Below are positions 8,115 to 16,099 of a stretch of DNA of 42,869 nucleotides, one piece after another. The position numbers were made by a program, and so were the translations under genes. A model generated the notes under the pieces. The model was not told the DNA's origin. It was given only the letters and a program-made list of their open reading frames with translations, and searched no databases. Position 1 is the first letter of the stretch. Each line of letters opens with the position of its first letter. This DNA comes from Phenylobacterium sp. (GTDB lineage: Bacteria; Pseudomonadota; Alphaproteobacteria; Caulobacterales; Caulobacteraceae). The stretch spans positions 1 through 42,869 of the forward strand of contig NZ_JAUSBZ010000164.1 of assembly GCF_030651755.1 (NCBI RefSeq), read 5' to 3'.

Positions 8115-10094
8115 ATGTTTTCCAAGATCCTGATCGCCAATCGCGGCGAAATCGCTGTTCGTATCATCAAGACCTGCCGCCGGATGGGGATCGCCACGGT
8201 GGTGGTCTATTCCGAGGCTGACGCCGACTCCATGGCGGTGGAGATGGCCGACGAGGCGGTCTTCATCGGCCCCGCGCCCGCCTCGGAAAGCTATCTGGTG
8301 GCCGACAAGATTGTGGCGGCCTGTCGCGAGACCGGGGCGCAAGCCGTGCATCCGGGCTTTGGCTTCCTGTCGGAAAACGCCGGCTTCGCCCGGCGGCTGG
8401 CCGAGGAGGGGATCGTTTTCATCGGCCCCAACCCTGAGGCCATCGCGGCCATGGGCGACAAGATCGAGAGCAAGAAGGCCGCCGGCCGGGCCGGCGTCTC
8501 CACGGTGCCGGGCCATGTAGGCGAGATCTCCGACACCGCCCACGCTGTCCAGATCGCCGAGGAGATCGGCTATCCGGTGATGATCAAGGCCTCGGCCGGG
8601 GGCGGCGGCAAGGGCATCCGGGTGGCCTGGACCCGCCAGGACGTGGAGGAGGGCTTTCCCGCCGTCCAGGCGGAGGCCAAGTCGAGCTTCGGCGATGATC
8701 GCATCTTCATCGAGAAGTTCATCGAGAGCCCGCGCCATATCGAGATCCAGGTGCTGGGCGACAAGCACGGCCACGTGGTCCACCTGTTCGAGCGGGAATG
8801 CTCGATCCAGCGCCGCAATCAGAAGGTCATCGAGGAGGCGCCCAGCCCGCTGCTGGATGAGGCCACCCGCAAAGCCATGGGCGACCAGGCCATCGCCCTG
8901 GCCAAAGCCGTCGGCTATGACAGCGCCGGCACGGTGGAGTTCGTGGCCGGCCAGGACCGCAGCTTCTTTTTCCTGGAGATGAACACCCGCCTGCAGGTGG
9001 AGCATCCGGTCACCGAGCTGATCACCGGCGTCGATCTGGTCGAGCAGATGATCCGATCGGCCGCCGGCGAACCCCTGGCGTTTGCGCAAGACGATCTGAA
9101 GATCAACGGCTGGGCCATCGAGAGCCGCATCTACGCCGAGGATCCCTATCGTGGCTTCCTGCCCTCGATCGGCCGACTGGTGCGCTACCGGCCGCCGGCT
9201 GAGCTCGATAGCGCGTCGTTGCAGGTGCGCAACGACGCCGGCGTTCGCGAGGGCGACGAGATCTCGATGTTCTATGACCCGATGATCTCCAAGCTGTCGA
9301 CCTGGGCGCCCACGCGCCTGTCCGCCGTCGACGCCATGGGCGAGGCCCTGGAGAATTTTCATATCGAGGGGCTGGGGCACAACATCCCCTTCCTGGCCGC
9401 CGTGATGGATCAGGACCGGTTCCGGTCGGGCCAGATCTCCACCAACTACATCAAGGACGAGTTCCCCGAGGGCTTTCACGGAACCGAACCGACGCCGCGC
9501 CAGACCGATATCCAGATCGCCGCGGCCTGCGCCATGCATCAGGTGCTGAGCGAGCGGGCCTGGCCCGGGCGGGGGCGTCACGACTGGGTGGTCAATCTGG
9601 GCGGCGTCGACCATCCGGTGCGGCTGAGCCTGGACGGGGATGCGGTGAGCGCGGAGCTGACCGAGGCGGGGCGAAGTCTGGTGCTGACCGACATCGACTG
9701 GCGGCCGGGCCAGCCGGTGTTCGCCGCCAACCTGGAGGGGGCGAGATTCTCGGTTCAGGTGCGCCCGGCGGCCGAGGGCTTCGTCATCCGCCATCGGGCC
9801 GCCGAGGCCCGGGTGCTGGTGCTCACGCCGGTTTCGGCCCTGCTGCACAAGCGCCTGCCGGCCAAACAGGCCGCCGACACCGCCAAGCTGGTGCTGTCGC
9901 CCATGCCGGGCCTGGTGGTCAGCCTCAGCGTCGTTGAGGGCCAGGAGGTCAAGGCCGGTGAGATCGTGGCCATCATCGAAGCCATGAAGATGCAGAACAT
10001 CATCCGCGCCGAGCGGGATGGGACGGTGAAGATGGTCGGCCCGAAGGCCGGTGACTCGGTGGCCGCCGATGAGGTGCTCGCCGAATTCGCCTGA
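8115..10094 (+). CDS. pccA: Propionyl-CoA carboxylase alpha subunit (biotin carboxylase + BCCP)
   Basis: The product is 659 aa from ATG 8115 (MFSKILIANRGEIAVRII, the classical start). A TTG at 8100 would add five residues and overlap the previous stop. The biotin carboxylase part (about residues 1-450) has the ATP-grasp glycine loop KASAGGGGKGIRVAW, the RHIEIQVLGDKHG and ECSIQRRNQKVIEEAPSP blocks, and EMNTRLQVEHPVTE. A linker/BT region follows. The C-terminal biotinyl domain carries EAMKMQN, with the biotinylated lysine near residue 625. It carboxylates biotin with bicarbonate and ATP and passes the carboxyl to PccB. The sequence and the linked pccB favour propionyl-CoA. The methylcrotonyl-CoA carboxylase alpha gene elsewhere in this window is a separate paralog. 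Confidence 0.93.
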   Translation: MFSKILIANRGEIAVRIIKTCRRMGIATVVVYSEADADSMAVEMADEAVFIGPAPASESYLVADKIVAACRETGAQAVHPGFGFLSENAGFARRLAEEGIVFIGPNPEAIAAMGDKIESKKAAGRAGVSTVPGHVGEISDTAHAVQIAEEIGYPVMIKASAGGGGKGIRVAWTRQDVEEGFPAVQAEAKSSFGDDRIFIEKFIESPRHIEIQVLGDKHGHVVHLFERECSIQRRNQKVIEEAPSPLLDEATRKAMGDQAIALAKAVGYDSAGTVEFVAGQDRSFFFLEMNTRLQVEHPVTELITGVDLVEQMIRSAAGEPLAFAQDDLKINGWAIESRIYAEDPYRGFLPSIGRLVRYRPPAELDSASLQVRNDAGVREGDEISMFYDPMISKLSTWAPTRLSAVDAMGEALENFHIEGLGHNIPFLAAVMDQDRFRSGQISTNYIKDEFPEGFHGTEPTPRQTDIQIAAACAMHQVLSERAWPGRGRHDWVVNLGGVDHPVRLSLDGDAVSAELTEAGRSLVLTDIDWRPGQPVFAANLEGARFSVQVRPAAEGFVIRHRAAEARVLVLTPVSALLHKRLPAKQAADTAKLVLSPMPGLVVSLSVVEGQEVKAGEIVAIIEAMKMQNIIRAERDGTVKMVGPKAGDSVAADEVLAEFA

Positions 10095-10118
10095 TCAGCG
10101 ATCTCGAGCTTCGCCGTC

Positions 10119-10143
10119 GGAACGGAGGCGCCTGTGGTGGGTT
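10119..10143 (+). promoter_or_regulatory. Candidate EcfG/SigT-type promoter of the PRC-barrel gene
   Basis: GGAAC at 10119-10123 is followed after 16 nt by GGTT at 10140-10143. This fits the alphaproteobacterial general-stress promoter GGAAC-N16/17-CGTT except for the first base of the second box. The element lies 35 bp before the ATG of the PRC-barrel protein. Spacing and quality are the same as in the element before the BON gene, which strengthens both. Confidence 0.5.
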
Positions 10144-10177
10144 CCCTTGAGGCAATTCACCCCAAGAGGAGCCTGAC

Positions 10178-10540
10178 ATGGCCAACGATCCCGCCGACCG
10201 CACCGACATGCGCCTGATCGCCGCCGACAAGGTCGAAGGCGTCAGCGTCTACAACCCCCAGGGCGAAAAGCTGGGCACGGTGGAGAACATCTTCATCGAC
10301 AAGCGTTCCGGCAAGGCCGAGTTCGCCACCATGGCCTTCGGCGGCCTGCTCGGCATGGGCGAGAAGCACTATCCGCTGCCCTGGTCGGTCCTGACCTATG
10401 ACACTGAGCAGGACGGCTTTGTGGTCGCCCTCGAGAAGGAAACCCTGGAAGGCGCGCCGGGCTATGACAAGTCCCGCCTCAGCACCACCGACTATGGCTG
10501 GCGCGACGAGGTCACGGGCTATTACGGCGCCACCGCCTAG
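10178..10540 (+). CDS. PRC-barrel domain protein
   Basis: The product is 120 aa. A PRC-barrel domain covers about residues 10-85 (MRLIAADKVEGVSVYNPQGE, KLGTVENIFIDKRSGKAEF, HYPLPWSVLTYD), followed by a short tail (ALEKETLEGAPGYDKS). Stand-alone PRC-barrel proteins of this length are common in alphaproteobacteria. They are usually stress- or stationary-phase-linked, but their binding partner is unknown. There is no signal peptide or membrane segment. An AGGAG ribosome-binding site sits 8 nt before ATG. The gene has its own candidate EcfG-type promoter and ends 8 bp from the convergent lipB stop, with no terminator hairpin between them. Confidence 0.85.
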   Translation: MANDPADRTDMRLIAADKVEGVSVYNPQGEKLGTVENIFIDKRSGKAEFATMAFGGLLGMGEKHYPLPWSVLTYDTEQDGFVVALEKETLEGAPGYDKSRLSTTDYGWRDEVTGYYGATA

Positions 10541-10548
10541 CTGTGAGC

Positions 10549-11280
10549 TCAGGGGAGGGGCGGGGGTCCAGCCTCCGCGCTCGCCCCGAACACGGATTCG
10601 AAGCCGGCGCGCAAAGCCGCGTCGGCTTCATCCATGCTGATGGGCAGGCCGAGGTCCACCAGACTGGTCACCCCGTGCTCAGTGACCCCGCAGGGCACGA
10701 TGCCCGTGAAATGACTGAGATCCGGCTCCACGTTCAGGGCGATCCCGTGGAATGAGACCCAGCGGCGGAGCTTGACGCCGATGGCGGCGATCTTGTCCTC
10801 CTGTGGCGGAACGCCCGGCGCCCTGCGCTCCACCCATACCCCGACCCGCCCAGGTCGGACGGCGCCCTCCACATTGAAGCGCGCAAGGGCCTCGATCACC
10901 CAGGCCTCCAAAGCCGCGACAAAGGCCCGCACGTCTCGCCGCCGGGCCGTCAGATCAAGCATCACATAGGCCACCCGCTGGCCGGGGCCATGATAGGTGA
11001 ACTGTCCGCCGCGCCCGCTCTGAAACACCGGGAAGCGGTCGGGGGTCAGCAGGTCCTGCGGCCGCGCCGAAACCCCTGCGGTATAGAGGGGGGGATGCTC
11101 CAGCAGCCAGACCAACTCGCCGGCCCGGCCCTCGGCGATGGCGGCGGCGCGGGCCTCCATGGCGGCGACGGCGGCCTCATAGTCCACCAATCCCCGGGAC
11201 ACCGCCCACCCGACGGGGATCCCGTCGGGGCGATGAAAGTTTGTCCCGGAGGGCTCTGGGTTTAACGCGCGGTCAAGCAT
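10549..11280 (-). CDS. lipB: Octanoyl-[acyl-carrier-protein]:protein N-octanoyltransferase
   Basis: The product is 243 aa from the ATG at 11278-11280. The frame runs open to 11508, but that would overlap the divergent FliN-like gene. LipB moves octanoate from octanoyl-ACP to lipoyl domains, the first step of lipoate assembly in the cytoplasm. Signature blocks are [20 protein letters not shown] (about residues 89-108), [19 protein letters not shown] with the catalytic-region lysine (K163), and [15 protein letters not shown] with the catalytic cysteine C197. The partner LipA is not in this window. It stands alone, convergent with the PRC-barrel gene and divergent from the FliN-like gene. Confidence 0.93.
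   Translation of the reverse strand: MLDRALNPEPSGTNFHRPDGIPVGWAVSRGLVDYEAAVAAMEARAAAIAEGRAGELVWLLEHPPLYTAGVSARPQDLLTPDRFPVFQSGRGGQFTYHGPGQRVAYVMLDLTARRRDVRAFVAALEAWVIEALARFNVEGAVRPGRVGVWVERRAPGVPPQEDKIAAIGVKLRRWVSFHGIALNVEPDLSHFTGIVPCGVTEHGVTSLVDLGLPISMDEADAALRAGFESVFGASAEAGPPPLP
11262..11276 (+). promoter_or_regulatory. CtrA-box-like element upstream of the FliN-like gene
   Basis: TTAA at 11262-11265 and TCAA at 11273-11276 are separated by exactly 7 nt. This differs at one base from the CtrA full site TTAA-N7-TTAA, the master cell-cycle regulator site of Caulobacterales that controls many flagellar genes. It overlaps the first codons of lipB on the other strand and lies about 75 bp before the preferred start of the FliN-like gene. 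By my rough estimate, about one hit of this quality is expected by chance in a window of this length and GC content. Confidence 0.3.
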
Positions 11281-11352
11281 GGCAGGCGCAATGTGGGGCT
11301 TCGGACCGCCGGCTGCAAAGCCGCAGTTGAGGCGGCGTGTAGGGGTGCGGGT

Positions 11353-11607
11353 TTGTCCAGTCAGGTCGAGGCGGTCAATGTGGAGATATCGGTCGTGCTT
11401 GGCCGAGCCTCCCTGCCGATGCAGCAGCTTCTGCGCATGGGCCGGGGTGCGGTGATTCCCCTCGACGCCACCGTCAACGAAGAAGTCTGGATCCTCGCCA
11501 ACAACCACCCCGTCGCCCGGGGCGAAATCCAGATCAGCGACGACAAGATCGCCATCGCCGTCACCCGCGGAGCCAATGTGTTCGACTACATGGCCGGCGG
11601 CAGCTAA
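11353..11607 (+). CDS. FliN-like flagellar motor switch (SpoA domain) protein, stand-alone
   Basis: The product is 84 aa from the TTG at 11353 (preceded by AGGGG with 7 nt spacing), or 104 aa from a GTG at 11293. The extra 20 residues do not look like FliN and the shorter start leaves room for the divergent lipB promoter, so I prefer TTG. The whole protein is one SpoA/FliN C-terminal domain: [49 protein letters not shown]. FliN forms the bottom of the flagellar C-ring with FliM and FliG and sets motor switching. No other flagellar gene is nearby, so this is either the sole FliN encoded away from the fliFG-type cluster or a paralog. A CtrA-like box lies upstream. The tRNA-Leu gene follows after 60 bp. 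Confidence 0.75.
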   Translation: MSSQVEAVNVEISVVLGRASLPMQQLLRMGRGAVIPLDATVNEEVWILANNHPVARGEIQISDDKIAIAVTRGANVFDYMAGGS

Positions 11608-11622
11608 GGCGCAAACTCTCCC

Positions 11623-11651
11623 TTCACAAAGCAGCGGCGGTTTGCTACGCC
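11623..11651 (+). promoter_or_regulatory. Candidate housekeeping promoter of tRNA-Leu(GAG)
   Basis: TTCACA (11623-11628) and GCTACGCC (11644-11651) resemble the Caulobacter housekeeping elements TTGACGS and GCTANAWC. The second element ends 16 bp before the mature tRNA 5' end. Both elements are imperfect, but position and order fit a tRNA promoter. Confidence 0.4.
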
Positions 11652-11667
11652 CCGCGGCTCACCACGG

Positions 11668-11752
11668 GCGGTCGTGGCGGAATTGGTAGACGCGCAGCGT
11701 TGAGGTCGCTGTGGGGCAACCCGTGGAAGTTCGAGTCTTCTCGACCGCACCA
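11668..11752 (+). tRNA. tRNA-Leu (anticodon GAG)
   Basis: The acceptor stem pairs GCGGTCG (11668-11674) with CGACCGC (11742-11748), followed by an encoded discriminator/CCA end ACCA. The D-arm contains AATTGGTAGACGC. The anticodon stem CAGCG/CGCTG encloses the loop TTGAGGT, giving anticodon GAG, which reads CUC and CUU leucine codons. A long variable arm (TGGGGCAACCCGTG) marks it as a class II tRNA. The T-arm is GAAGTTCGAGTCTTC. All parts look functional. Confidence 0.95.
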
Positions 11753-11809
11753 GTGAACCAGGAACAGCAGAGCCGGTAGATTTCGAAACGTAGCGCAGGG
11801 GAGGTCGAC

Positions 11810-13231
11810 GTGAGTCGTGAACAGGCCGACCCTGCCGCCGATATCGAGATTGAGCGCGAAGAGGACCTGGAGGATCTCGCCCTAGGCGAGGACTATGCGC
11901 TTAATCCGCAATTCGTCTCCATGGTGGTGGACGCCGCCGATCGCGGCGATTCCGACCGCCTCCGGGAGCTGCTGAGCGCCCTTCATCCCGCCGACGTGGC
12001 CGACCTGATCGGCTTCCTTGCCGCGGAGGACCGCAAGGAAATCCTCCCTCACCTGAATCCCGAAGCCCTGGCCGAGATCCTGTCGGAGCTGGACTACGAG
12101 ATTCGTGAGGAAATCCTCGAGGCTGTCGCCCCTGAAACCCTGGCGCGGGCCCTGGGTGAGCTGGACTCCGACGACGCCGCCGACGTGGTCGAGGACCTGG
12201 AGATCCACAAGCGCGCCGAGGTGTTGGCCGCTCTGCCGGAGGGCGAACGCGCGGCTATCGAAAGCGCCCTGTCCTATGGCGAGGAGACCGCCGGCCGACT
12301 GATGCAGCGCGAGGTGGTCGCCGCCCCGCAGTTCTGGACGGTCGGCCAGGCCATCGACCACTTCCGCCGGGAAGGTGACGACCTGCCCGAGCTGTTCTTC
12401 GACGTCTATGTGGTTGACCCCACCTACCGGCCCGTCGGTGCGGTGCCAGTGAGCACCCTGTTGCGAAGCAAGCGGGATGTGCCGCTGGCGCAGATCATGG
12501 AGTCCCTGTCCGAAATCCCGGTCGATATGGACCAGGAGGAGGTGGCCTACATCTTCGACAAGTACCACCTGATCTCCGCCCCGGTGGTCGAGCCGGGCGG
12601 CCGCCTGGTGGGTCAGATCACCGTCGATGACATTGTCGGCGTCATCCATGAGGAGAGCCGCGAGGATATCCTCGCCTTGGCCGGGGTTTCCGACAGCGGT
12701 CGCCATGGGCGGATTTGGGACATGGTCGCCTCGCGTCTGCCCTGGCTGTTGCTCAACACCCTGACCGCCGCCCTGGCCGTCAGCGTGATCCAGGGATTTG
12801 AGGCTCAGATCGCCGAGGTTGTGACCCTGGCCGTTCTGATGCCCATCGTCGCCTCCCTGGGGGGCAACGGGGCGACCCAGACCTTGACCGTGGCCGTGCG
12901 CGCCTTGGCCAGCCGGGAGCTCTCGGCGGTCAACGCGATGCGGACCGTCAGCCGCGAGATGGTGGTCGGGCTCGTCAATGGCGTGGTCCTGGCCGCGGTG
13001 ACGGGGGTGGCCATCTATCTGGTGTTCGGCGACGTAAGGCTCTGTATCGCCTTCGCCGCGGCCCTCGTGATCAACATGTTTGTCGCGGCCGCCGCCGGCG
13101 CCCTCGTGCCGCTTGCGCTGGAACGCATGGGGCGCGACCCTGCGGTGTCGTCTGCCGTGTTTGTGACCTTCGTCACCGACTTCACAGGATTTTTCGCCTT
13201 CCTGGGCATCGCAGCGCTGATCCTGTTGTAA
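11810..13231 (+). CDS. mgtE: MgtE-type magnesium transporter
   Basis: The product is 473 aa from a GTG start with GGGGAGG about 8 nt upstream. An acidic N-terminal helical superhelix domain covers about residues 30-150 (LLSALHPADVADLIGFL, LDSDDAADVVEDL). Two CBS domains follow at about 155-280, with ETAGRLMQREVVA at the junction and LVGQITVDDIVGVI in the second. The membrane part has about five helices, including WLLLNTLTAALAVSVIQGF and the pore-lining segment LMPIVASLGGNGATQTLTV. The family is a Mg2+ channel gated by cytosolic Mg2+ through the N and CBS domains. The transcript ends immediately before the spmX sigma-54 element, with no terminator hairpin visible. Confidence 0.94.
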   Translation: MSREQADPAADIEIEREEDLEDLALGEDYALNPQFVSMVVDAADRGDSDRLRELLSALHPADVADLIGFLAAEDRKEILPHLNPEALAEILSELDYEIREEILEAVAPETLARALGELDSDDAADVVEDLEIHKRAEVLAALPEGERAAIESALSYGEETAGRLMQREVVAAPQFWTVGQAIDHFRREGDDLPELFFDVYVVDPTYRPVGAVPVSTLLRSKRDVPLAQIMESLSEIPVDMDQEEVAYIFDKYHLISAPVVEPGGRLVGQITVDDIVGVIHEESREDILALAGVSDSGRHGRIWDMVASRLPWLLLNTLTAALAVSVIQGFEAQIAEVVTLAVLMPIVASLGGNGATQTLTVAVRALASRELSAVNAMRTVSREMVVGLVNGVVLAAVTGVAIYLVFGDVRLCIAFAAALVINMFVAAAAGALVPLALERMGRDPAVSSAVFVTFVTDFTGFFAFLGIAALILL

Positions 13232-13232
13232 C

Positions 13233-13247
13233 CGGCCCCTATCTTGC
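13233..13247 (+). promoter_or_regulatory. Sigma-54 (-24/-12) promoter candidate of spmX
   Basis: CGGCCCCTATCTTGC has GG at 13234-13235 and GC at 13246-13247 with the required 10 nt between them. It matches the core of TGGCACG-N4-TTGC, including the full TTGC box. It starts 2 bp after the mgtE stop and about 50 bp before the spmX ATG. In Caulobacter crescentus spmX is activated by TacA with sigma-54, so the site is in the expected place. No enhancer site was identified. Confidence 0.6.
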
Positions 13248-13298
13248 GGCTGGAGACCCAGACCCCGTGTTTGTGTCTCAACATGGATCAGGACGGCC

Positions 13299-14768
13299 AT
13301 GAAACCGCGTCACCAGATCTCCCGCGCTGCGATCGAACTGATCGAACGCTTCGAAGGCTACCGATCCAAGGCTGCGCGTCTTGCTGATGGGCGCTGGACC
13401 ATCGGCTATGGCCACACCCTGACGGCCCGCGAGGGGGCGGAGGTCTCGGAAGAGGACGCCGAGGCCCTGCTGCTCTACGACCTGATCGCCGTCGCCCATG
13501 TGGTCAATGAGTCCACCTATGCGCCGCTGACCCAGAACCAGTTCGACGCTTTGTGCTGCTTTGCGTTCAATATCGGCATCGACAATTTCCGCCGCTCGAC
13601 CGTTCTGCGACGGATCAATGAGGGCCAGCTGCTACAGGCCGCCTGCGCCATGGAGCTTTGGCGCAAGGCCGACTTCGAGGGCGAGCGGATCGTCATCGAC
13701 GCGCTGGTGCGCCGCCGGGCTGCTGAGAAGACCCTGTTCCTGACGCCCATGGACGGCTGGGTGCCCGCGCCGTCCCCGGTGCTGCGGCCCAATATTGACG
13801 CCGACATCGCCGGGATTGTGCCGCGCCAGACCCCATTGGCCGTCCGCGCGGTCCTCGATGGCCTGGACGCCGTCGCCGAGCGGGACCCCACCACCGCCAC
13901 CCTGCAGCCCGCGCCGCCGGAAGAGGACGCAGCGCCCAGTCCGGCCCAGGCCGCCGCGGCGGCCGTAAGCTACCGACTGCAGGCCATCTTCCGCGACCCC
14001 GAGCCTTCATCCGAGGTCTCGCCGCAAGAGACCATGGCCGATACGGCCGGGGAGGGCCCCACCGCGGAGTCCGAGGCGGCGCCTGTTGAGCCCGCTGTCG
14101 CGGGCGAGCAGGAGGCTTCGCCCGAGTCCGTCCCTGATGAGCGACTTTCACCCTCCGCCGACGACACTTCGTCCTCGCTGACCGACAATCTGCCCTCGCC
14201 CCCTGATGGGGCCTCAGAATCCGAGCCGGCGAAGCCTGCGACCTCGACAGCCTCGTGGGCGCCTGCCGTGGGCCTGATGAGCGGCGGCGCTGAGCGCGCC
14301 TTTGTCCTGACCCCTTCGGATGAGGACGACGATGAATCTGCGCCCGAGGTCCGTTCCCCTGAGGTTCGCAACCTGCCTGGCCCGATGCTGGCGGCCAATG
14401 ATCCGCTGGAAGCTCCGGCCGCGCCGCCGGAGGTCGAGGCTCCCGCCGATGATCCGCCGCGGCTGCTGATTGACGATACGGCGCCTGAGCCCTCAACCAT
14501 GACCTTCGAGCCCATGCCCAAGGCCGTGAACCGGGCGGATCTTGGGGCGCTGCTGACCCTGGCGGGCTTGGGTCTGGCCCTGTTCGCCGGCGGGCTGTTC
14601 TGGGCGTTCAACGCCCGGATCACCGAAGGCGGCCTGATCAACCCCCTGACGGTCGGCTGGATCGCGGGCATCACCGGGGTCGGCTTCTTCGGTGTCGCGG
14701 CCTATCAGGTCTTGCAGCGCCTCAGCGGCGACGATGGCCTGGAAGACCTGGACGACCATCCGAACTGA
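13299..14768 (+). CDS. spmX: SpmX, polar localisation factor with inactivated GH24 muramidase domain
   Basis: The product is 489 aa in three parts. Residues 1 to about 150 are a T4-lysozyme-like (GH24) domain with RFEGYR (Glu19) and GRWTIGYGHTLTAREGA (Thr34). Residues about 160-410 are a low-complexity acidic/Pro/Ala/Ser linker. Two membrane helices follow at about 413-436 and 450-473. This is the layout of Caulobacterales SpmX, which recruits the histidine kinase DivJ to the stalked pole. In T4 lysozyme spacing (E-x8-D-x5-T) the middle position here is Leu28 instead of Asp, the substitution I recall being reported for SpmX as loss of lytic activity. A sigma-54 promoter candidate lies upstream. 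The linker is longer than I recall for C. crescentus SpmX. A plain phage lysozyme is excluded by the linker and helices. Confidence 0.9.
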   Translation: MKPRHQISRAAIELIERFEGYRSKAARLADGRWTIGYGHTLTAREGAEVSEEDAEALLLYDLIAVAHVVNESTYAPLTQNQFDALCCFAFNIGIDNFRRSTVLRRINEGQLLQAACAMELWRKADFEGERIVIDALVRRRAAEKTLFLTPMDGWVPAPSPVLRPNIDADIAGIVPRQTPLAVRAVLDGLDAVAERDPTTATLQPAPPEEDAAPSPAQAAAAAVSYRLQAIFRDPEPSSEVSPQETMADTAGEGPTAESEAAPVEPAVAGEQEASPESVPDERLSPSADDTSSSLTDNLPSPPDGASESEPAKPATSTASWAPAVGLMSGGAERAFVLTPSDEDDDESAPEVRSPEVRNLPGPMLAANDPLEAPAAPPEVEAPADDPPRLLIDDTAPEPSTMTFEPMPKAVNRADLGALLTLAGLGLALFAGGLFWAFNARITEGGLINPLTVGWIAGITGVGFFGVAAYQVLQRLSGDDGLEDLDDHPN

Positions 14769-14870
14769 CGGGCGGCGTCCGATCCTGAGGCAGGGCCTGC
14801 CGGTCACGGCGGGAATTTGGGGGTGAATTGTCCCCTCGCGGCGCCGTTTCCCCCGTGATAGGCCCTAGGC

Positions 14871-16037
14871 ATGATGACGACCTCTGGCCCCGCCCTCGAA
14901 TTTGGCCTTGGCGAGTCCGCCGACGCCATCCGTGAGACCACCGCACGCTTCGCCGCGGGCGAAATCGCCCCCAGGGCGGCGGAGATAGACGCCTCCAACA
15001 CCTTTCCCCGGGACCTGTGGCGGCCGATGGGCGCCCTTGGCCTGCACGGGATCACCGTCGAGGAAGCCTATGGGGGCCTCGGCCTCGGCTATCTGGAACA
15101 TGTGGTGGCCATGGAGGAGGTCAGCCGGGCCTCGGCTTCGGTGGGCCTGTCCTACGGCGCCCACTCCAACCTCTGCGTGAACCAGATCCGCCGCTGGGGC
15201 TCTGAGGCGCAGAAGCAGCGCTACCTGCCGCGCCTGATCAGCGGCGAGCATGTGGGCGCCCTGGCCATGAGCGAAGCCGGCGCCGGTTCCGACGTGGTGT
15301 CCATGCGCCTTCGCGCCGAGCCTCATGGCGATCGATACGTGCTGAACGGGACCAAGTTCTGGATCACCAATGCGCCGCACGCCGATGTGCTGGTGGTCTA
15401 TGCCAAGACCGATCCGGAGGTCACCGGCCGGGCGATCACCGCCTTCCTGATCGAGAAGGACTTCAAGGGTTTCAGCTGCGCCCAGAAGCTGGACAAGCTG
15501 GGCATGCGTGGCTCCGACACCGGCGAGCTGGTGTTTGAGGACTGCGAAGTGCCGCAGGAGAATGTGCTGGGCCCGCTGAACGGCGGGGTTGGCGTCCTGA
15601 TGAGCGGCCTGGACTATGAGCGCGCCGTGCTGGCCGGCGGACCGTTGGGCATCATGCAGGCCTGCCTGGACGCCGTGCTGCCCTATGTGCGCGAACGCAA
15701 GCAATTCGGCGCCCCTATCGGTTCCTTCCAGCTGATGCAGGCCAAGGTCGCCGACATGTATGTCGCCCTCAACTCGGCCCGGGCCTATGTCTATGCCGTG
15801 GCCAGGGCCTGTGATGCGGGACTCACCACCCGCTTCGACGCCGCCGGCGCCATCCTGATGGCCTCGGAAAGCGCCGTGAAATGCTCGCTGGAGGCGATCC
15901 AGGCCCTGGGCGGCGCGGGCTACACCAAGGACTATCCGGTGGAGCGCCTGCTGCGGGACGCCAAGCTCTACGACATTGGCGCCGGCACCAACGAGATCCG
16001 CCGCTTCCTGATCGGCCGGGAGCTGATCGGCGGTTAG
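14871..16037 (+). CDS. ivd: Isovaleryl-CoA dehydrogenase
   Basis: The product is 388 aa, a standard acyl-CoA dehydrogenase length. The FAD enzyme oxidises isovaleryl-CoA to 3-methylcrotonyl-CoA in leucine breakdown, passing electrons to ETF. The specific hallmark is [20 protein letters not shown]. General blocks are [52 protein letters not shown] and [20 protein letters not shown]. The catalytic glutamate is expected in [11 protein letters not shown], the IVD position, rather than in the C-terminal position used by medium-chain enzymes. The liuB/liuC/liuD-type genes lie 3 kb downstream with unrelated genes between, so an operon with them is unlikely. Confidence 0.92.
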   Translation: MMTTSGPALEFGLGESADAIRETTARFAAGEIAPRAAEIDASNTFPRDLWRPMGALGLHGITVEEAYGGLGLGYLEHVVAMEEVSRASASVGLSYGAHSNLCVNQIRRWGSEAQKQRYLPRLISGEHVGALAMSEAGAGSDVVSMRLRAEPHGDRYVLNGTKFWITNAPHADVLVVYAKTDPEVTGRAITAFLIEKDFKGFSCAQKLDKLGMRGSDTGELVFEDCEVPQENVLGPLNGGVGVLMSGLDYERAVLAGGPLGIMQACLDAVLPYVRERKQFGAPIGSFQLMQAKVADMYVALNSARAYVYAVARACDAGLTTRFDAAGAILMASESAVKCSLEAIQALGGAGYTKDYPVERLLRDAKLYDIGAGTNEIRRFLIGRELIGG

Positions 16038-16071
16038 GTCCCGTGTTGATATAGTATAACGCCTCGCTATG

Positions 16072-16091
16072 CTCCGCCCAGCTTGGCGGAG
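16072..16091 (+). promoter_or_regulatory. 5'-UTR hairpin overlapping the Shine-Dalgarno of the exported methyltransferase gene
   Basis: CTCCGCC (16072-16078) pairs perfectly with GGCGGAG (16085-16091) across a 6-nt loop. The 3' arm includes the GGAG that is the only plausible ribosome-binding site for the ATG at 16100. Folding would therefore hide it. No T-run follows, so it is not a Rho-independent terminator for the upstream ivd gene. Confidence 0.4.
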
Positions 16092-16099
16092 AGACGAAG

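Noticed and set aside
13299-14768. Prophage lysozyme.
   Set aside because: The acidic/proline-rich linker, two C-terminal membrane helices, lost catalytic Asp and sigma-54 promoter fit SpmX, and no phage genes are nearby.
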